Source: Clavibacter sp. B3I6
GTDB taxonomy: Bacteria; Actinomycetota; Actinomycetes; Actinomycetales; Microbacteriaceae
Direction of reading: 5' to 3'
NCBI RefSeq assembly: GCF_030816895.1
Contig: NZ_JAUSYL010000001.1
Location: forward strand, 868,001 to 932,000
DNA length: 64,000 nucleotides
Position 1 is the stretch's first letter. Each line of letters begins with the position of its first letter. The translations under genes and the position numbers were made by a program. The notes under the pieces were generated by a model that had not been told where the DNA came from, ran no database searches, and saw only the letters and a program-made list of their open reading frames with translations. Below, one piece after another: positions 36,281-44,929 of this stretch.

Positions 36281-37201
36281 ATGGCCGTGACCACGACGGC
36301 GCCGGCACCCGCCCGCGCCTCCCGCCCCCGCCGCGCGGACCGCCGCGCCGCCCGCCCGTCCGGGACCCGCATGACCTCCCCGAGCGGGCGCGTGATGCGC
36401 GTCGTCGCGAACGGCGTGCTCGTCGTCGTCGCCCTGTGCTTCGCCGTGCCGCTCGTCTGGCTCGTGCTCGCGTCGGTCGACCGGTCGGCGACGCTGTCCG
36501 CCCGGATCCCGGAGGAGTTCACGCTCGACAACTTCACGGCCGTGCTCACGCCGGAGATCTCGTTCATCCCGCTGATGAACAGCCTCGTGCTCTCGGGCGG
36601 CTGCGCGATCGTGACCGTGGTGGTCGCGATCCTCGCCGCCTACCCGCTGTCCCGGTACCGGATGCGGATCAACAAGCCGTTCCTCTACGGGATCCTGTTC
36701 GGCACGTGCCTCCCCATCACCGCGATGATGGTGCCCGTCTACAGCCTCTTCGTCACGCTCGACCTCATCGACTCGATCGGCGGCACGGTCTTCTTCCTCG
36801 CCGCCACGAGCCTGCCGATGGCCATCTGGATGGCGAAGAACTTCATGGACTCGGTCCCGATCTCCCTCGAGGAGGCCGCCTGGACCGACGGCGCGTCGAT
36901 GATGCGCACGCTCACCCACATCGTCGTGCCGCTCATGCGGCCGGGGATCGCGGTGGTGTTCATCTTCGTGTTCATCCAGGCGTGGGGGAACTTCTTCGTG
37001 CCCTTCATCCTGCTGCTGAGCCCGGACAAGCAGCCGGCCGCCGTGAGCATCTTCAACTTCTTCGGGCAGTACGGCTCGGTCGCCTACGGGCAGCTCGCGG
37101 CGTTCTCGCTCGTCTACTCGGTGCCCGTCATCGCGCTGTACGTGCTCGTCTCGCGCACGCTCGGCGGGTCGAACGCCCTGGCCGGCGCCGTGAAGGGCTG
37201 A
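36281..37201 (+). CDS. Sugar ABC transporter permease (MalG/UgpE type)
   Basis: 306 residues, six membrane helices. EAA loop: ISLEEAAWTDGASMMRTLTH. The ATG at 36281 is two bases after the stop of the first permease. A Lys/Arg/Ala-rich leader of ~35 residues precedes the first helix. It is followed by a strong RNA hairpin and a tandem repeat before the mannosidase gene. Confidence 0.94.
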   Translation: MAVTTTAPAPARASRPRRADRRAARPSGTRMTSPSGRVMRVVANGVLVVVALCFAVPLVWLVLASVDRSATLSARIPEEFTLDNFTAVLTPEISFIPLMNSLVLSGGCAIVTVVVAILAAYPLSRYRMRINKPFLYGILFGTCLPITAMMVPVYSLFVTLDLIDSIGGTVFFLAATSLPMAIWMAKNFMDSVPISLEEAAWTDGASMMRTLTHIVVPLMRPGIAVVFIFVFIQAWGNFFVPFILLLSPDKQPAAVSIFNFFGQYGSVAYGQLAAFSLVYSVPVIALYVLVSRTLGGSNALAGAVKG

Positions 37202-37207
37202 TCCGCA

Positions 37208-37235
37208 GGCGGCCGCCGGTGCGCCGGCGGCCGCC
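37208..37235 (+). promoter_or_regulatory. Strong intercistronic hairpin
   Basis: Perfect 12-bp arms GGCGGCCGCCGG and CCGGCGGCCGCC around TGCG, six bases after the permease stop and 96 bases before the mannosidase start. In mid-operon this may act as partial terminator or mRNA stabiliser, lowering mannosidase relative to transporter expression. Confidence 0.7.
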
Positions 37236-37280
37236 ATCCGCACGACCGCACCATCCGCACGACCGCACCATCCGCACGAC
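37234..37280. repeat. 17-bp tandem repeat, 2.8 copies
   Basis: Unit CCATCCGCACGACCGCA occurs at 37234-37250 and 37251-37267, then 13 bases of a third copy end at 37280. It lies between the hairpin and the mannosidase ribosome site. No coding function. It is a probable slippage product. Confidence 0.85.
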
Positions 37281-37330
37281 CCGCACCGCCGATCCACCCG
37301 CCCGCGGCCCGCCCGCGCCATCGACTGGAG

Positions 37331-40300
37331 ATGACCATGCCCCCCACCACCGCGCTCGCCGAGGCCCGCATCGCCCGCTTCGTGCAGGACCGCCTCCTCC
37401 CCCACGTCCACCGCCGTCGGCTGCCGCTCGCCATCGAGGCGTGGGACGCGCCGGGCGAGCCCGTGCCGTTCGCCGAGGCCGTGCGACAGGAGCTCCGGCC
37501 CTTCGCGGTGGGCACGCCGTGGAGCCGGGCGTGGGGCACCACGTGGTTCCACGTCATGGGCGAGGTGCCCGCGGACGGCGCGCTGGAGGGCACGGCGCTC
37601 GAGGTGCTCGTCGACCTCGGCTTCAGCGACCGCCAGCCCGGGTTCCAGGCCGAGGGCCTCGTGCACCGGCCCGACGGCAGCGTCGTGAAGGCCATCGAGC
37701 CGTACAACGGCTACGTGCCGCTCGCGGCGATCGGCGCGGGCACGGCACCCGGCACGCGCATCGACCTCTGGATCGAGGCGGCGTCGAACCCCGACATCGG
37801 CGGCGACACCTTCCACGGCGAGACGCCGCTCGGCGACCTGGCGACCGCCGGCGACGAGCCCATCTACCGGCTGCGCACCATGGACCTGGCCTGGCGCGAC
37901 GAGACCGTGTGGGAGCTCGACCGCGACGTCTGGACGCTGCGCGGGCTGATGGGCCAGCTGGATCCGGCCTCGTCCCGGCGCGCGGAGATCCTCGCGGCGC
38001 TCGAGCGCATGTGCGACGCGGTAGACCCCGACGACGTCGCCGGCACCGCCGCCGCGGGCCGCCGGGAGCTCGAGGCCGTCCTGGCGGCACCCGCTCACGC
38101 GAGCGCGCACCGCGTGACCGCGGTCGGCCACGCGCACATCGACTCCGCGTGGCTGTGGCCCGTGCGGGAGACCCGCCGCAAGGTCGCGCGCACGTTCTCG
38201 AACGTGCTCGCGCTCATGGACGAGGATCCCGACTTCGTGTTCGCCGCCTCCAGCGCCCAGCAGTACGCGTGGCTCAAGGAGGACCACCCGGAGCTGTTCG
38301 AGAGGCTGCGGCAGCGCGTCGCCGAGGGCCGGTTCGTGCCGGTCGGCGGGATGTGGGTCGAGTCGGACACGAACATGCCGGGCGGCGAGGCGCTCGTCCG
38401 CCAGCTCGTGCAGGGCAAGCGGTTCTTCCTCGAGGAGTTCGGGATCGACGCCCGCGAGGTGTGGCTGCCCGACTCGTTCGGCTACTCGGGCGCGCTCCCG
38501 CAGATCGTGCGCGGCGCGGGCGCCGAGTACTTCTTCACGCAGAAGCAGTCGTGGAACGAGACGAACACGATGCCGCACCACACGTTCCTCTGGGAGGGCA
38601 TCGACGGCAGCCGCGTCTTCACGCACTTCCCGCCCGTGGACTCCTACAACTCCGACCTCTCCGGCGAGGACCTCGCGCGCGCCGAGCGGCAGCACGCCGA
38701 GAAGGCCGTGGCCAACGCGTCGATCGTCCCGTTCGGCTGGGGCGACGGCGGCGGCGGCCCGACCCGGGAGATGACGGCCGCCGCGCACCGCACGCGTGAC
38801 CTCGAGGGGTCGCCGCGCGTGACCCTCGGCAGCCCGCTCGACTTCTTCGACGCCGCGAAGGCGGAGCTCCGGGATCCGCACGTGTGGTCGGGCGAGATGT
38901 ACCTCGAGTTCCACCGCGGCACCTACACGTCGCAGGCGCGCACGAAGCAGGGCAACCGGCGGAGCGAGCACCTGCTGCGCGAGGCCGAGCTGTGGCTGGC
39001 GACCGCCGCCGTGCGGGGCCACGTGGAGTACCCGCACGACGAGCTCGACGCGCTGTGGCGCACCGTGCTCCTGCTGCAGTTCCACGACATCCTGCCGGGC
39101 ACCTCGATCGCGTGGGTGCACCAGGAGGCGGAGCGCGAGCACGCGCGGGTGCAGGGCCGGCTGCGCGAGCTCGTCGCCGAGGCGCAGAGCGCGCTCGCGG
39201 GCGCGGGCGACCGGCGGATCGCGTTCAACGCGGCGCCGGTGGACGCGGTGGGCGTCGCCGCGCTGTCGGCCGCCGCCGTGGATCCCGCGGACGGCTGCCC
39301 CGCGCCCGTCGCGGACGGCGACGGCTGGGTCCTCGACAACGGCCTCGTCCGCGCGCGGTTCTCGGCCGACGGCACCGTCTCCTCGCTCGTGGACGCCGCG
39401 TCCGGCCGCGACCTCGTCGCCCCGGGCCAGCGCCTCGGCCTCCTCCAGCTGTTCCGCGACACCCCGAACCAGTGGGACGCGTGGGACATCGACGACGCGT
39501 ACCGCCGCAACCGCACCGACCTCACCGACGTGGCCGACATCCGGATCGACGGCGCGTCGCTCGTGGTCGAGCGCGCGTTCGGCGCCTCGCGCGTCACCCA
39601 GACGTGGACCCTGCCCGCCGGCGAGCCGGAGCTGCAGGTGGTCACCGACGTCGACTGGCACGAGCGGCAGAAGCTCCTCAAGCTCGCGTTCCCGCTCGAC
39701 GTGCACGCCGACCGCGCCGCCTCCGAGGTGCAGTTCGGGCACGTGCAGCGGGTGACGCACGCCAACACGTCGTGGGAGACGGCGCGGTTCGAGACGGTCG
39801 CGCACCGCTGGGTGCACGTGGGCGAGCCGGGCTTCGGCGTGGCGGTCGCGAACGACGCGACGTACGGGCACGACATGACGCGGATCCCCCGCCCCGACGG
39901 CGGCAGCGCGACCCTCGTGCGCCAGTCGCTCCTGCGGGCGCCCGTGTTCCCCGACCCGCACGCCGACCAGGGCCGGCACGTGCTGCGCTCCGCGGTCCGG
40001 GTCGCGCCCGACGTGCTCGACGCGGCCGACGCCGGCTACCGGCTCAACCTGCCGGTGCGCGAGGTGGCGGGCGACCACGGCGTCGCGTCGCTCGTGACGT
40101 CGTCGTCGCCGGCCGTGGTGATCGAGGCCGTGAAGCTCGCCGAGGACCGCTCGGGCGACCTCGTCGTGCGGCTCTACGAGGCGCGGGGCGGCCGCGAGGC
40201 GACCGTGGTGCGCGTGGATCCGGACGCGGGCCTCGGCGCCGCCCGCCGCACGGACCTGCTGGAGCGGACCCTCGAGGGCCACGACGTCGTCCCCGCCGGG

Positions 40301-40363
40301 GAGGGCGTGCCGATCACGCTGCGGCCGTTCGAGATCGCGACCCTGCGGTTCGCGCGCGGCTGA
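37331..40363 (+). CDS. Alpha-mannosidase, glycoside hydrolase family 38
   Basis: 1010 residues. GH38 catalytic domain: metal ligands in HAHIDSAWLWPVRET (H267, D271) and nucleophile D381 in WLPDSFGYSGALPQ. The family's QFHDILPGTSI region follows near residue 588, then C-terminal beta domains. No signal peptide, so it is cytoplasmic and would split mannosides after import by the upstream transporter. The ribosome site (GGAG) is good. Confidence 0.94.
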   Translation: MTMPPTTALAEARIARFVQDRLLPHVHRRRLPLAIEAWDAPGEPVPFAEAVRQELRPFAVGTPWSRAWGTTWFHVMGEVPADGALEGTALEVLVDLGFSDRQPGFQAEGLVHRPDGSVVKAIEPYNGYVPLAAIGAGTAPGTRIDLWIEAASNPDIGGDTFHGETPLGDLATAGDEPIYRLRTMDLAWRDETVWELDRDVWTLRGLMGQLDPASSRRAEILAALERMCDAVDPDDVAGTAAAGRRELEAVLAAPAHASAHRVTAVGHAHIDSAWLWPVRETRRKVARTFSNVLALMDEDPDFVFAASSAQQYAWLKEDHPELFERLRQRVAEGRFVPVGGMWVESDTNMPGGEALVRQLVQGKRFFLEEFGIDAREVWLPDSFGYSGALPQIVRGAGAEYFFTQKQSWNETNTMPHHTFLWEGIDGSRVFTHFPPVDSYNSDLSGEDLARAERQHAEKAVANASIVPFGWGDGGGGPTREMTAAAHRTRDLEGSPRVTLGSPLDFFDAAKAELRDPHVWSGEMYLEFHRGTYTSQARTKQGNRRSEHLLREAELWLATAAVRGHVEYPHDELDALWRTVLLLQFHDILPGTSIAWVHQEAEREHARVQGRLRELVAEAQSALAGAGDRRIAFNAAPVDAVGVAALSAAAVDPADGCPAPVADGDGWVLDNGLVRARFSADGTVSSLVDAASGRDLVAPGQRLGLLQLFRDTPNQWDAWDIDDAYRRNRTDLTDVADIRIDGASLVVERAFGASRVTQTWTLPAGEPELQVVTDVDWHERQKLLKLAFPLDVHADRAASEVQFGHVQRVTHANTSWETARFETVAHRWVHVGEPGFGVAVANDATYGHDMTRIPRPDGGSATLVRQSLLRAPVFPDPHADQGRHVLRSAVRVAPDVLDAADAGYRLNLPVREVAGDHGVASLVTSSSPAVVIEAVKLAEDRSGDLVVRLYEARGGREATVVRVDPDAGLGAARRTDLLERTLEGHDVVPAGEGVPITLRPFEIATLRFARG

Positions 40364-40373
40364 CCCGCGACGA

Positions 40374-40410
40374 CGGGGCGGGGCGCTGCGGGACAGGGCG
40401 CCCGCCCCGC
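40374..40410. terminator. Hairpin between convergent mannosidase and dehydratase genes
   Basis: Arms CGGGGCGGGGCGC and GCGCCCGCCCCG pair with one bulged G around an 11-12-base loop. Convergent stops flank it, so it can end both transcripts. Confidence 0.55.
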
Positions 40411-40422
40411 GGCGGTCAGGTG

Positions 40423-41637
40423 TCAGGCGGACGCGGCGCCCGGCCCCCGCGGCGCGATCGGCTCCCCGCCCCGCGTGAAGTACGAGCGGGCGTCCCGCGG
40501 CCGGATGTCCGCGACCGCGTCCTGGAAGAGCCGCATCGGGTGCGGCGTGAACGGGTGCTCCGCGATGGCGTCGAGGTCGAGCTCGATGCCGAGGCCCACG
40601 CCCTCGGGGATCATCACGTCCCCCTCCGCCGTGAGCTCGAGCCGCTCGTCCGAGATGTCGGACCGCCACGGCACGTCCACCGCCATGATCTCGAGGTACC
40701 GGAAGTTCGGCAGCGTCGCGCCGAGCTGCAGCGTCGCCGCCGTCGACAGCGGGCCGCTCGGGTTGTGCGGCGCGAACGGCACGTGGTGGTGCGCGGCGAG
40801 CGTGGAGATGAAGGACAGCTCCATCAGCCCGCCGGCGTGCGTCACGTCGGGCTGCACGAAGTCGACGGCCCCGCGCGCGAGCGGACCGACGAACCCCTGC
40901 CGGCCGTACCAGCGCTCCCCCGCGGCGATCGCGACGGGCGACTTCGACCGGATCTCGATCATCGCGTCCACGCCCTCCGGCGGGCACGGCTCCTCGAGGA
41001 ACACCGGGTCGTAGCGCTCGAGGCGCCGGGCGATGCGGATCGCGGTGGGCACGTCGAAGCGCCCGTGCCCCTCGATGAAGAGCTCGACGTCGCCGCCGAC
41101 GGCGTCGCGCACGGCGGCGACGGACTCGAGCATGCGGTCGATGTCGCGATCCGTCGCGTGCCGCTCGGCCGCCTCGAACGGGTCCCACTTGAGGCCGCGG
41201 AAGCCGGTCGCGACGGTCGCCACCGCGGCGGCCGCGAGGTCCTCGGGCGCGCTGATCCCGGAGAACCAGCCGTTCGCGTAGGCCCGGACCCGGTCGCGCA
41301 CCTGGCCGCCGAGCATCCGGTGCACGGGCACGCCGAGCTCGCGGGCGGAGATGTCCCAGAGCGCCGTCTCGAGGGCGCTGAGCGCCGTGCCCGTCACGGG
41401 ACCGCCGCGCCAGTACGCGTCGCGGGAGACCTCGTGCACGGTCTCGGCGATGCGCCGCGGATCACGGCCGAGCACCGCCCGCTCGAGCACCTGCACGGCG
41501 CCCTGCACCGCGTGCTCCTGTCCCTCGAGCGTCGCCTCGGCGACGCCCGTGAGGCCCTCGTCGGTCTCGACCCGCAGGAAGACGAGGTTGGTGCGGTAGA
41601 AGTCGACGACGACCGTGCTCACGCGCGTGACCCTCAC
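40423..41637 (-). CDS. Enolase-superfamily sugar acid dehydratase (GalD-like)
   Basis: 404 residues from a GTG start. The barrel shows the GalD-type active site: acid ligand and His in FIEGHGRFD, second ligand in FLEEPCPP, third in AAGERWYGR, and the catalytic His in PHNPSGPL. Such enzymes dehydrate a six- or five-carbon sugar acid (for example galactonate) to a 2-keto-3-deoxy acid. The adjacent FAH-family gene would use such a product. The exact acid is unknown. Confidence 0.87.
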   Translation of the reverse strand: MRVTRVSTVVVDFYRTNLVFLRVETDEGLTGVAEATLEGQEHAVQGAVQVLERAVLGRDPRRIAETVHEVSRDAYWRGGPVTGTALSALETALWDISARELGVPVHRMLGGQVRDRVRAYANGWFSGISAPEDLAAAAVATVATGFRGLKWDPFEAAERHATDRDIDRMLESVAAVRDAVGGDVELFIEGHGRFDVPTAIRIARRLERYDPVFLEEPCPPEGVDAMIEIRSKSPVAIAAGERWYGRQGFVGPLARGAVDFVQPDVTHAGGLMELSFISTLAAHHHVPFAPHNPSGPLSTAATLQLGATLPNFRYLEIMAVDVPWRSDISDERLELTAEGDVMIPEGVGLGIELDLDAIAEHPFTPHPMRLFQDAVADIRPRDARSYFTRGGEPIAPRGPGAASA

Positions 41638-41701
41638 GGGGTGCCCTGCTCTCCGGTAGCGGTGGCGACGGAGGTGTCGGGGTCCGTGTCGGTGCCGCCG
41701 G

Positions 41702-42892
41702 TCACGCGGATCCGCTCCCCGCCAGGTGCCGCAGGAGCGCGCGCACGCCGAAGGTCCAGGGCGCGCAGTCCTCGGCGGCGCGCACGCGGTTCTCCAACGT
41801 GCCGAGCCGCGGCGACGAGATGCGGACGACGTCGTCCACGTGGTGCGTGAAGCCGCGGCCCGGGGCGTCGCGGTCCTCCGTGGGCGCGAACATCGTGCCG
41901 AGCATCAGCAGCGCGCCGTCGGGGTACGCGTGGTGCGGGCCGATCAGCTGGCGCACGAGGTCGAGCGGGTCGCGCGAGATGAGCGACATGTCGGACACGG
42001 CCCGGAGCGCGAACCCGTCGGCGCCGTCCACCCGCAGCGACACCCGGAGCGCGCGCACGTCGTCCATGCCGAAGGAGTCGTCGAGCAGCCGGATGAAGGG
42101 GCCCACCGCGCCGGACGCGTTGGCGTCCTTCGCGCGGCCGAGCAGCAGGGCGCTCCGGCCCTCCACGTCGCGGAGGTTCACGTCATTCGCCAGCGTCGCG
42201 CCGACGACCCTCCCCGCCGACGAGACGACCAGCGCGACCTCGGGCTCGGGGTTGTTCCACGCGCTCGCCGCGAGCACGCCCACGTCCTCGCCCGTGCCCA
42301 CGGTCGACAGCGGCTGCCCCTTCGTGAAGATCTCGGCGTCCGTGCCGAGGCCCACCTCGAGGTACGGGCTCCAGGTGCCCGCCGCGAGCATGGCGTCCCG
42401 GAGGCGGAGGGCCGCCAGGGATCCGGGCACGACGTCGCGGATCTCCGCGCCGAGCATCAGGGTGAGCTCCTCGCGCACGGCCGCGGCCGCCGTCGGGTCT
42501 CCCCCGGCGCGCTCCTCGATGACGCGCTCCAGGAGCGACGCCGCGAACGTCACACCCGCGGCCTTGACCGCCTGGAGGTCGACGGGCGAGAGGATCCACG
42601 GGCGCGCGGGGTCCCGGCCGTCCGGCCGCGCGTTCGCGATGACCTCGTCGACCGTGCCCAGCGGACGCGCGGGGGCCTCCTGGACGAGGGCGACCGGATC
42701 CGGCGCGTCGGCCAGCTCGCTGACGGTGGCGACGACCCTGCTGAGGTCGTGCACGACGCCGTCGCGGACGACCACGGGCGACGGCCCGCCCGTGCGCGGA
42801 TCCCAGACCCGGCCGACGAGGACGGCCCGCTCGGCGTCCTCGGGCAGCGTGCTCGGCGCCGCGCCCGGCTGCATGTGCGCGTGCTCCTGCAT
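41702..42892 (-). CDS. Fumarylacetoacetate hydrolase (FAH) family protein
   Basis: About 396 residues. The FAH fold is recognisable in PYLEVGLGTDAEIFTKGQ, AWNNPEPEVALVVSS and the metal-binding LANDVNLRD. Similar enzymes hydrate, dehydrate or cleave 2-keto-3-deoxy or diketo sugar acids. I chose the ATG at 42892 (GGAG eight bases upstream). ATGs at 42937 and 42874 are alternatives. Probably co-transcribed with the GalD-like gene and controlled by the divergent LacI regulator. Confidence 0.85.
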   Translation of the reverse strand: MQEHAHMQPGAAPSTLPEDAERAVLVGRVWDPRTGGPSPVVVRDGVVHDLSRVVATVSELADAPDPVALVQEAPARPLGTVDEVIANARPDGRDPARPWILSPVDLQAVKAAGVTFAASLLERVIEERAGGDPTAAAAVREELTLMLGAEIRDVVPGSLAALRLRDAMLAAGTWSPYLEVGLGTDAEIFTKGQPLSTVGTGEDVGVLAASAWNNPEPEVALVVSSAGRVVGATLANDVNLRDVEGRSALLLGRAKDANASGAVGPFIRLLDDSFGMDDVRALRVSLRVDGADGFALRAVSDMSLISRDPLDLVRQLIGPHHAYPDGALLMLGTMFAPTEDRDAPGRGFTHHVDDVVRISSPRLGTLENRVRAAEDCAPWTFGVRALLRHLAGSGSA

Positions 42893-42983
42893 GGCGACCG
42901 CTCCGTCCCGCGGCGTGCGGGCGGATCGCCGGCGCATCGTCGCTGGGACGACCTTGGCCCACCCCGCCGCCGCGGTCCACGAG

Positions 42984-42995
42984 TTTGCGCGAAAA
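42984..42995. promoter_or_regulatory. Candidate LacI-type operator
   Basis: The sequence TTTGCGCGAAAA is an imperfect palindrome with a central CG, the pattern preferred by LacI-family proteins. It lies just before the LacI gene start and upstream of the divergent FAH gene. Confidence 0.35.
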
Positions 42996-43002
42996 TGGGG
43001 CC

Positions 43003-44049
43003 ATGCACGACGACGAGGACGAGGACCGTACGGAGCGGGGCGGCCCGACGACCCTCGCCGACGTCGCCCTCCGCGCCGGCGTCTCCGTCTCGAGCGCCTC
43101 GCGCGTGCTGGGCGGCCGCGGCGAGGTGCGGGCGGAGACGCGCGCCCGGATCCTGCGCGCCGCCGCCGACCTGGGCTACCGCCGGGCGGGCACCCGTCGC
43201 GGCCGGCCGGCGCTGCACGAGCCCCGCCTCATCGAGCTCGTCGTCGGGCGCTTCGGCAACCCGTGGACGCGGACGGTCGCCGAGGCCGCCCGCGATCGCG
43301 CCGCCGCCCTCGGCTACGACCTCGCCCTCACGGTGGAGCGCGCGGATCCCGCCGACGACTGGTGCGCGCGCGTCGTCGCCCGCCGCTCCTCCGGCGTGAT
43401 CCTCGGCGTCACCACCCCCACGGCCGCCGAGCGCGACGCCCTCCGCGACCTCCGCATCCCGCTCGTGCTGCTCGATCCCCGCGCCGAGGTCCCCCGGGGC
43501 ACGACGTCCGTCGGCACCACGGACCGCGCGGGCGGCCAGGACGCGGGCGCCCACCTCGCCGAGCGCGGCGCGACCGCCTTCCTCGTGGTCGCGGGCGCGC
43601 CGCGCTTCCGCTTCGGCCGGGCGCGCGAGGCCGGCTTCCGCGACGCCGTGCGGGCCGCCCGTCCCGACGCTCCCCTGCACCGGATCACGACGGGCTGGTC
43701 CGCGGACGAGGTGGTCGACCCCGCCGCGCTCGCCCGCGCCGCCGCCGACGCCGCGGACGCGGGCGGACCCCTCGGCGTCTTCGCGGTCACGGACGACATG
43801 GCCTTCGCCGTGTGCCGCGCCGCCGCCGTGGCGGGCCTCCGCATCCCGGGGGACCTCCTGGTGGTGGGCTTCGACGACGAGCCGCGCGCCGCCGTCGCCC
43901 GTCCCCCGCTGACGACCGTCCGTCAGCCGCTCGCCGCCATGGCCGCCCGGGCCGTCGACCTCGTGCACGCGGCCCGCACCGGATCCCCGGCCGACGCGCA
44001 CGTGGAGCTCCCGACGCGCCTCGTGGTGCGCGCGTCCACGGGCGGCTGA
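43003..44049 (+). CDS. LacI-family transcriptional regulator
   Basis: 348 residues. The N-terminal helix-turn-helix reads TLADVALRAGVSVSSASRVL (residues ~16-35), with hinge segment and periplasmic-binding-protein-like sensor domain (GVILGVTTP, LLVVGFDDEP). The divergent FAH/GalD genes are the likely targets, with the sugar acid or its keto product as effector. Start ATG at 43003. An upstream in-frame start adds six residues. Confidence 0.92.
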   Translation: MHDDEDEDRTERGGPTTLADVALRAGVSVSSASRVLGGRGEVRAETRARILRAAADLGYRRAGTRRGRPALHEPRLIELVVGRFGNPWTRTVAEAARDRAAALGYDLALTVERADPADDWCARVVARRSSGVILGVTTPTAAERDALRDLRIPLVLLDPRAEVPRGTTSVGTTDRAGGQDAGAHLAERGATAFLVVAGAPRFRFGRAREAGFRDAVRAARPDAPLHRITTGWSADEVVDPAALARAAADAADAGGPLGVFAVTDDMAFAVCRAAAVAGLRIPGDLLVVGFDDEPRAAVARPPLTTVRQPLAAMAARAVDLVHAARTGSPADAHVELPTRLVVRASTGG

Positions 44050-44147
44050 GGAGTGGTGTCGCCCGGACAGGGGGCCCGGCGCGACGCTGGGCGAGGCGCG
44101 GCGGACGGCAGGATGGACGCGGGCGGGAGCCCCGAGGAGAGGGCCGC

Positions 44148-44879
44148 ATGACCGCCGACGACACCACCGCCGACCGCGACGCGGCACCCGCCGACCCCGG
44201 CCGCGAGAACCGCGAGCTGCTGCGCATCGGATGGGACGCCCTCATGACGTGGATCGCCCACGTCCTCACGCCGCGACGCCGCCTCACGGCGCTCGTCGTG
44301 GGGATCGCCACCGGCGTCGTCGTGACCCTGCTGCTGCGCGCCCTGCTCCTGCACGCGGACGACTCCGACGGGGACGAGACCGTGCTCGCCGCCGCCCTCG
44401 GCCTCGTGATCGGTGCCGTCGCGGGCGCCGTCCCCCTGACGACGTGGCTCTCGCGTGCGTCCCGCCGCATCCGCTCCGCGACGGGTGCGCATCCGCACTG
44501 GCGAGATGCCGCGCTCCTCGATCGGTCGGTGGATGCACGTGGCCGCGTGGTCCTCGCCCCGGGGACCGCCGAGCGGATCGCGGTGGAGTCCCGCCGCGCG
44601 ATCGCGTCGTCCGCGGTCGGGGTGCCCGGCGCGCTCATCCTCCTGGTCACCGTGCTGATCGCCACGCCCGTCGTGCTGCTGCAGGGGACGGTGAGCCTGC
44701 AGATGCTCATCGTGCCGCTCTACGTCGTGACGAGCGCCTCCACGCTGTACACGATGGCCCGCGCCGCCGGCCCACTGGCCCTCCTCCGCGACGCCGCCGA
44801 CGCCGAGCTCGCCCTCCCCGAGTCCGAGCGCCCGGTGCCGCCGCCCGTCGATCCCCCGCGCGGCAGCCGCCTGCCCTGA
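44148..44879 (+). CDS. Hypothetical four-helix membrane protein
   Basis: 243 residues, not recognised. Two pairs of membrane helices (LTALVVGIATGVVVTLLLRA and AALGLVIGAVAGAVPLTTW; VPGALILLVTVLIATPVVLL and SLQMLIVPLYVVTSASTLY) flank a ~55-residue cytoplasmic loop. The N-terminus is acidic, the C-terminus Pro-rich (PVPPPVDPPRGS). ATG at 44148 with GAGAGG upstream. Confidence 0.72.
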   Translation: MTADDTTADRDAAPADPGRENRELLRIGWDALMTWIAHVLTPRRRLTALVVGIATGVVVTLLLRALLLHADDSDGDETVLAAALGLVIGAVAGAVPLTTWLSRASRRIRSATGAHPHWRDAALLDRSVDARGRVVLAPGTAERIAVESRRAIASSAVGVPGALILLVTVLIATPVVLLQGTVSLQMLIVPLYVVTSASTLYTMARAAGPLALLRDAADAELALPESERPVPPPVDPPRGSRLP

Positions 44880-44899
44880 TCCGTGCGGCACCCAGCAGG

Positions 44900-44916
44900 T
44901 TCCCCCACTTGGGGAA
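44900..44916. promoter_or_regulatory. Inverted repeat upstream of the alcohol dehydrogenase gene
   Basis: TTCCCC CACTT GGGGAA has perfect 6-bp arms and lies 14 bases before the dehydrogenase start. Its CCACTTGGGGAA half is very like CCACGTGGGGGAA at the XRE regulator's own start, so it may be a site for that regulator. Confidence 0.5.
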
Positions 44917-44929
44917 TACCGTGGGACGC

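Noticed and set aside
36245..41188. A 1647-codon open frame antisense to the permease, mannosidase and dehydratase genes
   Set aside because: Its translation is Arg/His/Val/Glu-rich low complexity without any fold, and it mirrors well-supported genes. Long open antisense frames are expected at this GC content.
41799..44147. Long in-frame extension upstream of the membrane protein at 44148
   Set aside because: The upstream part overlaps the FAH and LacI genes and shows no family signal. The membrane protein begins at an ATG with a good ribosome site.
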